Below are positions 36,585 to 43,602 of a stretch of 64,000 nt of DNA, piece by piece (the first letter of the stretch is position 1; every line of letters begins with the position of its first letter). Origin of the DNA: Chthoniobacterales bacterium (GTDB lineage: Bacteria > Verrucomicrobiota > Verrucomicrobiia > Chthoniobacterales > UBA10450); the NCBI GenBank assembly GCA_003244145.1, contig QHBM01000019.1:21426-85425 (forward strand). The letters are read 5' to 3'. The notes under the pieces are model-generated. The model had not been told where the DNA came from. It saw only the letters and a program-made list of their open reading frames with translations, and did no database searches. Position numbers and translations under genes: made by a program.

Positions 36585-39008
36585 ATGCCATCGCTTCAGC
36601 GTGTCAGCACAATCACCGCGACCTTGGGAGTATTACTCTGCTGGCTCCCAGCTAGTCGGGCGCAAGTCAACGGCAACGCCACTATCAGGGCTTCCGATCC
36701 GGTTTTCGGCCCGATAACTGTAAGCACATCGAGTCAATATGCAGGGGCCGTGTCGTCCATTAAGTGGGGGAACAAGGAGTTCATTAACAACTGGGATCAC
36801 GGCCGGCAATTGTCGCCTAATTACCAATTCTTTAATCGCTTTATCTGCTACGATCCCTACGAGACCGGTAGCCTCGACGATGGACAGAAGGCTACCAGTA
36901 CCAGCCGCTTGTTGTCCGTCGTCGCCAGCGGCAACCGGTTGGAGTCCACGACGCAAATGGCTTGGTACTACAGCCAATTCGTTCAAAGCGCCAAACCGGA
37001 AGATTACTGCGGTGATCCCGCCAAATGGCTACCTGTTACTCCCTACACCTCACCGTTGTCCAATTACAAGGTTCACAAAACCGTTACGATCGGCTTTGCG
37101 GGTATCCCAAACGTGATTGAGTATCTCACCGAGGTGTTCATCCCGGAGGCGGTCCTGAAGGGTATTAACAATCCCACGGCGGTAGTGAACTATGAGTTTT
37201 CGTCGGTGCGCTCGTGGGATGTTGTTTCGAAGAATTACAGAAAGATTCGCTCGTCGGGCGGAGAGGACGACCGCATCAAGGTGGTGTCCACCGCCGACGG
37301 CAACTATGCTATGGGATGGTACGCGCCGGAACTGCTGCAACCATATGGTGATCCCGGCTCCGTCAATTGGTGGTTCGTTGTTCCTCCTAATCCGTTTTAT
37401 CCGGACCCGAACAATCCCAGCCAGCCTGACCCGAATTTTGGCTGCGTCCATTTTGGCACCATTAACCGCTACGATAGCTTTAATGGTCCAGGGTGGTATC
37501 CGCAGGACCGCGCCTATGTGGTGATCGGAAACCTGGACCAGGTAAAGGAGGGGCTCACTCGCGTGCATTCGCAATTCGCCGCCCTGGATCCCGAGGTATT
37601 CAATTGGCGCGACTATATCGCTATCAATGGCTTGCAGTCTGGTGGTATCTCGACCCCGCAAGCGGCAGAAGACCACTGGCTCACCCCCCAAACAGGAGGC
37701 ATCGCGCAAGGACTCCGGGCTTCGCGGACGTTTTCACCGGCGCAATACCTGCAGCTGAACCCCGACCTCGCAAATGCGGTTGGCGCTACAAACTATCTAA
37801 GCGCGATCAGCCACTACGTTAGTGCGGGCCGCGCCGAGGGGCGAGGCACGGTCGCCAAACCAGCGGCCGGGATGCAGCACCTTGTGGTGCTGGCGAATAG
37901 AAGCGCCACGGCTACCGGGCAGAACTCTTACGGCCAGCTTGGCAATGGGAATACCTCCCGAACAGTAGGACCAACACCGGTCGGCTTTGATCCAACAGTG
38001 ACGGAGATTGCCGCCGGCGAATATACCTCGCTCGCAGTTAAGACCGATGGATCTCTTTGGGTATGGGGCTCGAATCAGTACGGCGCGAAGGGCGACGGCA
38101 CGAGCGGCGGGGAGATCACGACTCCGGTTCGGGTTCCGACAGTGCTGCAGATATCGACGCCGTCCCGCAACGGCAAACATGCTATTGCGGTTGGCACTGC
38201 TTGCTACGCTGCGATCGATACGCAAGGGCAAGTCTGGACGTGGGGAGCTAACTGGAACGGCCGCCTCGGAGATGGCACGCCTGTTCCCCACTACACTCCG
38301 TCGCGAGTAACAAAGACTGCTAATCCCGGCGACTACCTAACTGGCATTGTCTCCATCGCTGCAGGCGGTGGCACCATGGCAGCAATCGATGCGGACGGCA
38401 CTGTTTGGACCTGGGGTGCCGGAGCCAATGGGAATTTGGGCAATGGTGGTTCTGGAGACGACAGCGGCTACCCCGTGCAAGTAGTTCAGGCTGCCAGTAA
38501 CAACGCGAGCACTCCTTTGGTAGGTATTAGCCAGGTTGCGTGCGGCTCATCAGGATTCTGTATCGCGTTAGCCAGATATGGCACAGTTTTCGGCTGGGGC
38601 AGCAATGACTTCTCCCAACTGGGCATCGCACCTGGTGGTGCGTTGTCTATTGCTACACCTATCGCGGTAGGGCCCGGTGGGATAGACGCGATCGCCGCGG
38701 GATCGGCACACTGTATCGCCCATAGCGCAGCGGACGGCAAAGTGTATGGATGGGGTTACAACGGGTACGGTCAACTTGGCAACGGTTCTGCCGGTGTGGC
38801 CCAATATCCTCCTGTGGCGATGAACCCCGGGCCGGACGGCATGAAGGACGTAGCCGATCTCGTGGCCTGCGCGAACTTTAGTGTGATGGTGCGTTACACA
38901 GATCGAGCGGTCTTTGTGACTGGAGATAATCAATCGGGACAGCTTGGCATCCCAGGGGATCCGCTGGTGCAATACCTGCCGGTAAGAAGTTCGTTCCTAC
39001 CCCACTGA
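36585..39008 (+). CDS. Secreted RCC1-repeat protein
   Basis: About 807 residues. The signal peptide is PSLQRVSTITATLGVLLCWL...SRAQ. Residues about 30-390 form a domain I do not recognise (aromatic-rich, with WGNKEFINNWDHGR and WYYSQF). A short YLQLNPDLANAV...HYVSAGRAEGRG motif, seen in repeat-bearing surface proteins, follows. From about 430 come six or seven RCC1-type blades with the pattern VWGSN-x-x-G-x-x-GDG / WTWGANWNGRLGDG / GWGYNGYGQLGNG, forming a beta-propeller. RCC1 propellers bind proteins or DNA; outside the cell the target is unknown. An in-frame GTG at 36573 overlaps the previous stop. Base use looks less GC-biased than the neighbours. Confidence 0.8.
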   Translation: MPSLQRVSTITATLGVLLCWLPASRAQVNGNATIRASDPVFGPITVSTSSQYAGAVSSIKWGNKEFINNWDHGRQLSPNYQFFNRFICYDPYETGSLDDGQKATSTSRLLSVVASGNRLESTTQMAWYYSQFVQSAKPEDYCGDPAKWLPVTPYTSPLSNYKVHKTVTIGFAGIPNVIEYLTEVFIPEAVLKGINNPTAVVNYEFSSVRSWDVVSKNYRKIRSSGGEDDRIKVVSTADGNYAMGWYAPELLQPYGDPGSVNWWFVVPPNPFYPDPNNPSQPDPNFGCVHFGTINRYDSFNGPGWYPQDRAYVVIGNLDQVKEGLTRVHSQFAALDPEVFNWRDYIAINGLQSGGISTPQAAEDHWLTPQTGGIAQGLRASRTFSPAQYLQLNPDLANAVGATNYLSAISHYVSAGRAEGRGTVAKPAAGMQHLVVLANRSATATGQNSYGQLGNGNTSRTVGPTPVGFDPTVTEIAAGEYTSLAVKTDGSLWVWGSNQYGAKGDGTSGGEITTPVRVPTVLQISTPSRNGKHAIAVGTACYAAIDTQGQVWTWGANWNGRLGDGTPVPHYTPSRVTKTANPGDYLTGIVSIAAGGGTMAAIDADGTVWTWGAGANGNLGNGGSGDDSGYPVQVVQAASNNASTPLVGISQVACGSSGFCIALARYGTVFGWGSNDFSQLGIAPGGALSIATPIAVGPGGIDAIAAGSAHCIAHSAADGKVYGWGYNGYGQLGNGSAGVAQYPPVAMNPGPDGMKDVADLVACANFSVMVRYTDRAVFVTGDNQSGQLGIPGDPLVQYLPVRSSFLPH

Positions 39009-39039
39009 ATCGGCTGATGGCCTGTCGTGCTCGGCTGCC

Positions 39040-39831
39040 TCAAGTCTCGCGACGCGCGATCGTTTGGATCGAGACAACTTTGCGGAACGGGAATTCCGAA
39101 TAACTGCGCCCACCTCGCCAATGATGATGGCCCTGCGGGGAGAGGAAAAATGTTTCGACGTCGGCCTGAACGCGACCCAGCAGGGATGGCAATGATTCTG
39201 GCGCAGGTTTGCCGGTGAGTCGTGCTTGTTCGGCAAGAATCCGCTCGGCCATTGGAGGATTGTCGAGTTCACCCGGGCCTTGCAGGATAAAATCGAAACA
39301 GTGAATCGAAACGCCGCCGGGCGTGAGAAACTCGTCGATGGCATCGAAACAGAGCCGCAGTGATTCGGCCGGTAGGTGTTCGAGCACCGAGATGGAGAAG
39401 ATGGCGTCGAATGATCCCGGCGTCAGGCCGGGTAAACCCGGGCGAAAATATTCGCGGACGATTTTCACATTCGGAAACTGTTCGACGTAGCGGTCGAAGT
39501 CAGTCGGCCCGTTGCCAAACCCATCATACGGATCGACCAGGGTGACGTCGTAACCTAGCTCCTCCAAAAACCCGCTGATCATCGGTTCGCCGCCGCCGAT
39601 TTCCAGCAGGCGCGCCGGTGGGGGGACGTTCGCCAAGATTGCTTTCGCGGTCCAGGGCCGTTGCACGTTCTTCAGGTCGCCATCCACGGGTGTGATCTGC
39701 CGAAGCTCATCCAGACTTTCGCAATAGTCGGCGACCGTCGCGTAGGACGTGCCGCCGCCGGCGTCGCATCCGGAAAAACGCGAGATTATTTTCGCGCGCT
39801 GCTCTGGCTTGTTAAGGAAGCGGACCGGCAT
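39040..39831 (-). CDS. Class I SAM-dependent methyltransferase
   Basis: A 263-residue Rossmann methyltransferase. Motif I is RLLEIGGGEPMISGFLEELG near residue 75, the acidic residue after strand 2 is in VTLVDPYDG, and motif IV is FDAIFSISVLEHLP. Substrate is unknown. Position as last gene of the glycan block suggests a sugar or glycan O-methyltransferase (inference). It overlaps the GT4-like gene by 20 bases. Confidence 0.8.
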   Translation of the reverse strand: MPVRFLNKPEQRAKIISRFSGCDAGGGTSYATVADYCESLDELRQITPVDGDLKNVQRPWTAKAILANVPPPARLLEIGGGEPMISGFLEELGYDVTLVDPYDGFGNGPTDFDRYVEQFPNVKIVREYFRPGLPGLTPGSFDAIFSISVLEHLPAESLRLCFDAIDEFLTPGGVSIHCFDFILQGPGELDNPPMAERILAEQARLTGKPAPESLPSLLGRVQADVETFFLSPQGHHHWRGGRSYSEFPFRKVVSIQTIARRET

Positions 39832-40999
39832 CGTCCTCCTTTTTCCGATTCGTGGAATTCGCTTCGTAAAACGCCAACAGCGCGCGCGTGTTCTTCTCCC
39901 AGTCGAAGTGTTCGCGGGCGAAGGCGAGCGCGCCGGCGGCGAGGCGTTCGCTTAGCGCTTTGTTCGCCTGCAGTTCCAGCACGGCGTTCACGATGCCGAG
40001 CGCGTCGACTTTGTCGAGCACCCAGGCCTCTTCGCCGTGCCGAACAAAGCGGCCCAGGTTTGTCCGCGGCAGAATCACCGGGCGGCCCATGGCGAAAAAT
40101 TCCGGGAGCTTTCCCGGCAATCGGAATTCGTTAAAGGAATTGTCCGCGCCCGGCTGGACGAGGACATCCGCCAGACTGAGCAACCTGGGAATTTCCTGGT
40201 AAGGTACTCGCCCCAGGTCAATCGACACCTTGTAGGCCCATTCTTCGTCCGGTCCGAGGTACGAACAAAAATCCCGGCCAGTCCGAATGAGGCGCGCGGG
40301 TGTGCCTTCGCGGTCGAGCATGGCGGCGGCGAGATACAAGCTGCGCACGTCACGGGCGTTCGCGGAATGGACATTGCCCGTATAGCAAAGGATAACAGTC
40401 CCACCTGCGATGCCGAGTTGTTCTAGCAATGGTAGACTGCGCGGCCGCGGAAAAAAAAGCTGGTCGGTGGCGCCAGGCCAAAGGACCAGTTTTGGAATTT
40501 CAGCCGGAACGAATTGTTCCAACCGGTCCATGATCATCGTCACGCCGTCAGCCGAGGCAATGAAGGTACGATAGTGGCGTGGATGCGAGAGGTTCCCTGG
40601 GATTTCCGCGAAAGGAGCGCGCGCCAGTTTTTCGAACGGCGTTCCAAGATTCACTTCGAGGATGAGTTCCTCGTTGTCTTCGAGATGAACGAAAAGCTTG
40701 AAGGCGCAGAAGCCGGCCAGCTTCTCGCAGAAGAGGCGCACATTTTCGCGCGGGGTCCAGCCGTGCACAAGGTCGGGCCCGCGACCATTCAGGAAAACGC
40801 GCGGCCAGTCGCCGTCGATTTGATCGAATCGGTGCACGGAATACGTTTGTTCCCCCAGGCCGGCGCCGCGATCGGCGTCCTCGGGAATCGCCACGGCGGT
40901 GGAATGCCCGAGAACCGTGAGCTGGTTCGCGAAATTGTGGACATGCACAGCGCTGTTCGCGCTGAAATCATGATAGAGAGCGAAAAGAATATTACTCAC
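39812..40999 (-). CDS. Glycosyltransferase, GT4-like (GT-B fold)
   Basis: 395 residues from a GTG at 40997-40999, which overlaps the upstream gene by 8 bases; the frame runs to 41260 but the extra codons read through the previous gene. The N-terminal domain opens ILFALYHDFSANSAVHVHNF, typical of GT4 enzymes that bind acceptors. The C-terminal nucleotide-sugar domain has CYTGNVHSANARDV, then LLSLADVLVQPG...FNEFRLPGKLPEFFAMGRPVI with the conserved Glu-rich donor site. Probable role: adding one sugar in surface-glycan assembly. Confidence 0.8.
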   Translation of the reverse strand: MSNILFALYHDFSANSAVHVHNFANQLTVLGHSTAVAIPEDADRGAGLGEQTYSVHRFDQIDGDWPRVFLNGRGPDLVHGWTPRENVRLFCEKLAGFCAFKLFVHLEDNEELILEVNLGTPFEKLARAPFAEIPGNLSHPRHYRTFIASADGVTMIMDRLEQFVPAEIPKLVLWPGATDQLFFPRPRSLPLLEQLGIAGGTVILCYTGNVHSANARDVRSLYLAAAMLDREGTPARLIRTGRDFCSYLGPDEEWAYKVSIDLGRVPYQEIPRLLSLADVLVQPGADNSFNEFRLPGKLPEFFAMGRPVILPRTNLGRFVRHGEEAWVLDKVDALGIVNAVLELQANKALSERLAAGALAFAREHFDWEKNTRALLAFYEANSTNRKKEDDAGPLP

Positions 41000-43451
41000 C
41001 GGAGTGAGGGCTGTAGTCGCCGCGTTCGAGGTCCAGGTTGCGGTTATAGTAGGGGTCGCCGCGCTCGATGACTTCTTCCCATTGATCGAGCAGAAGCATC
41101 CGGTCGACCATGTCGTAATAGCTCTGTGGTCTTGAGACGAACTCGTCATGCAACAAGCGCGCCCGGGGCGTGCAGATGACGCGCAGGCCGCGCGCCCGCA
41201 CCCGCAAACAAAGGTCGACGTCTTGATAGGCCGTGAAGAAATGCGGATTGAATCCGCCAATCTCCTGAAAGAGTGGTGCGCGGATCATCAGGCAGGCAGC
41301 GGTGACTACGGAAACTTCCCGCGCGCAAACCAGGTTGCCGGCATAACCATCCACCTCGATCGGAAAATGGCGCATGACGTGATCCGCCGTGCCGCGCATT
41401 CCCAGGGCGACGCCGGCATGCTGGACAGTATTTTTCTCATAGGCCAGCAAGGCACCGGCCGCGCCCACGTCCGGCTGTTCGGCGTAGTAGGCGAGATGCT
41501 CCAGCCACTCTGGTGTGACGACTTCGGTGTCGTTGTTGAGGAATACCAGGAGCTCTCCCGTGGCCACGGCTGCGCCCTGGTTGTTCGCGCGCGAGTAATT
41601 AAACTTGCCGGGAAATTCGATTCTGCGGACCGGATATTTTTCCATCAAACCGACCGCAATCGGATCAGTCGTCTCATTATCCAAGACGATTACCTCGAAA
41701 TCCGGATAGGAAGTCTTGTCGAAGAGGCTCTGCAAGCAGCGGCCGAAAACATCCGGCGCATTGCGGGTGGGAATGATAATGCTGACTCGCGCATAGGTGT
41801 CGCGTCTGGCCGGGACAATCTTCAAGCGGTGAGGCAGCCGAGCTTGCTTGGCGCCGGCGGGAAGCTGAACCCGCTTCAGGTGCGCATTGACGGCTTTTTC
41901 CTGGAGAGCCCCGATGTGCGGTTTGGCGTCGCTATCTTCCGCAATGCTTCCCGGTGTCTTCCGCCAATGGTAAAGAATCTCGGGAATGTGACCGATGCGC
42001 GGAGCCAGTTCGCTCAAGCGAAGCATGAACTCAAAATCCTGGACGCCGTCGTAGGAGGAATCGAAACCGGTCTTTCGCGCCAGCTCCCGCCGCACACCGA
42101 GCAGGTGGCCCACGTACATCGCACCGCGAAAATATTCCGGCGACCAATCGGGCTTAAAGAAGGGTTCGATGAGTGCACCGGAGGAATCGTCGAGTTTGTC
42201 TTCATCCGAATAAACGACGTCATAGCCTTCCGCGAGCTTGTCCCGCATGCATTCAAGCGCGAGCGGATGAAGCAGGTCGTCGTGATCGAGAAAACAAACA
42301 TAATCACTGCGGGCTAGCTCAAGGGCGTGGTTCGTCGCCGCGCTGATACCCTTGCCCGGGGACACGGCTACCCGCACGCGCGGGCTGACCGTGCTAAGAA
42401 GGTCGAGGAGCTTCTTCGTTTCGCGATCGTTCGAACCGTCATCCACAAGGCACCATTCCCAGTCCGGAAAAGTTTGGTTGATAAGGCTCAATGCCGCTTC
42501 AGCCAGCCATTCCGGCTTTGTATCGTGGGTAGGTGTCAGGACACTGATGGAAGGTGCGGTAGCAGGGATCGGCGATCCGGGCGCGGATTCTGAATTAACT
42601 CGCCGCGTGTGTGGCTGAAACTCCGATCGAATTAACTCAAACGCCTTGTTCGCGGAGAGAGGTGGCAGTTTCAAAATCCGTTCCTCCGGTCTGTCCGGAG
42701 CAGATTCCGATTCGCCATCTTCCTGCGCTTCACCATTCGTTTCTCGCTTGAGTTCTTCGCGCAGGAAAGGCTGCCAGTCCGATCCCAGTTCTATGGCCTC
42801 GAGCTGCACGATCGATATTCCGTCCGGAACTCTTATTTCGATAGTAAACCCGCTTTGCTGCGCTTCGGGATAGTCGCGGAACGATCCTATTACGTCCGGG
42901 CGTTCCAATCCGTAACGAGCCAGCTTCGCTTTCCTTCCCACCTTGGCCCGAATGCCGGCAATCTCCCTTCCGCTCCGCGAGAAGCACCATCCTTTGATGA
43001 AGAGGATGTCGCGATTTGTTTTCCACTGCTTCGGAAGGTCGAGAGCAAAGGCGAGGTCGGACGTGAAGGCGGCATCGCCTGCCTGCTTGCTCGAGCGGTG
43101 AAAAATCTTCCAGATCGGCTTAACGATTTTCCACGCGGCTGAGCTCTGAATCTGCACGAGCAATCGTTCACGGCCTTTGAGCTTGGCCGTGACATCCGCG
43201 CGTCTGACTTTCTGGTCCCAGGCTTCGCGCTCGGTTTGTTCCAGGCGCGCGAGAAATTCCACCCAGTCGGTTTTCAACAATCGGGGGAATGTCTTGAGCG
43301 TATTGATGTGTCGATGGACCGCGTCCAAGGCATCGGCCCGAGAAGTCGGCGTCGAAGACAGGGTCAGCTGCGACCGAAGCTTGACGAGTGAGTTTCGCAG
43401 CTCGTCCAGCTCGGCGTTTAGCTTCCGGAGGTGATCGTTTTGGTCAGGCAC
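40992..43451 (-). CDS. Tandem-domain glycosyltransferase family 2 protein
   Basis: 819 residues. There is an N-terminal coiled coil (1-50), then an SAAWKIVKPIWKIFH segment and a ~100-residue beta domain. Two GT-A catalytic domains follow. The first (from about 300) has SVLTPTHDTKP, CLVDDGSND and the DxD-type FLDHDDLLHP. The second (from about 560) has VSIIIPTRNAPD, VLDNETTD, FLNNDTEVV and the acceptor loop HFFTAYQDVDLCLRVRARG. The layout matches bifunctional rhamnosyl/glycan-chain transferases of polysaccharide loci. Cytoplasmic; donors unknown. Confidence 0.85.
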   Translation of the reverse strand: MPDQNDHLRKLNAELDELRNSLVKLRSQLTLSSTPTSRADALDAVHRHINTLKTFPRLLKTDWVEFLARLEQTEREAWDQKVRRADVTAKLKGRERLLVQIQSSAAWKIVKPIWKIFHRSSKQAGDAAFTSDLAFALDLPKQWKTNRDILFIKGWCFSRSGREIAGIRAKVGRKAKLARYGLERPDVIGSFRDYPEAQQSGFTIEIRVPDGISIVQLEAIELGSDWQPFLREELKRETNGEAQEDGESESAPDRPEERILKLPPLSANKAFELIRSEFQPHTRRVNSESAPGSPIPATAPSISVLTPTHDTKPEWLAEAALSLINQTFPDWEWCLVDDGSNDRETKKLLDLLSTVSPRVRVAVSPGKGISAATNHALELARSDYVCFLDHDDLLHPLALECMRDKLAEGYDVVYSDEDKLDDSSGALIEPFFKPDWSPEYFRGAMYVGHLLGVRRELARKTGFDSSYDGVQDFEFMLRLSELAPRIGHIPEILYHWRKTPGSIAEDSDAKPHIGALQEKAVNAHLKRVQLPAGAKQARLPHRLKIVPARRDTYARVSIIIPTRNAPDVFGRCLQSLFDKTSYPDFEVIVLDNETTDPIAVGLMEKYPVRRIEFPGKFNYSRANNQGAAVATGELLVFLNNDTEVVTPEWLEHLAYYAEQPDVGAAGALLAYEKNTVQHAGVALGMRGTADHVMRHFPIEVDGYAGNLVCAREVSVVTAACLMIRAPLFQEIGGFNPHFFTAYQDVDLCLRVRARGLRVICTPRARLLHDEFVSRPQSYYDMVDRMLLLDQWEEVIERGDPYYNRNLDLERGDYSPHSGE

Positions 43452-43602
43452 AAAAACAGTGTAAGGAGTGTGGCGTCCCTCCTGTGTAATTCAAGTTCCG
43501 CGACGCGAAAGCCGCTATTGTCGGCGGCTCAAGAACCGAGCCATACCAGACCGGTGCGATATGCGGAGCGAGCGATTGTCGAAATGCGAACCGCTCCGCC
43601 TC

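Noticed and set aside
40999..41260. Upstream extension of the GT4-like gene to 41260
   Set aside because: Those codons are an alternate frame of the preceding glycosyltransferase; the GTG at 40999 gives the family-typical start.
41148..42317. 389-codon plus-strand frame opposite the tandem glycosyltransferase
   Set aside because: The minus-strand frame carries both GT2 motif sets; the plus frame has no domain pattern.
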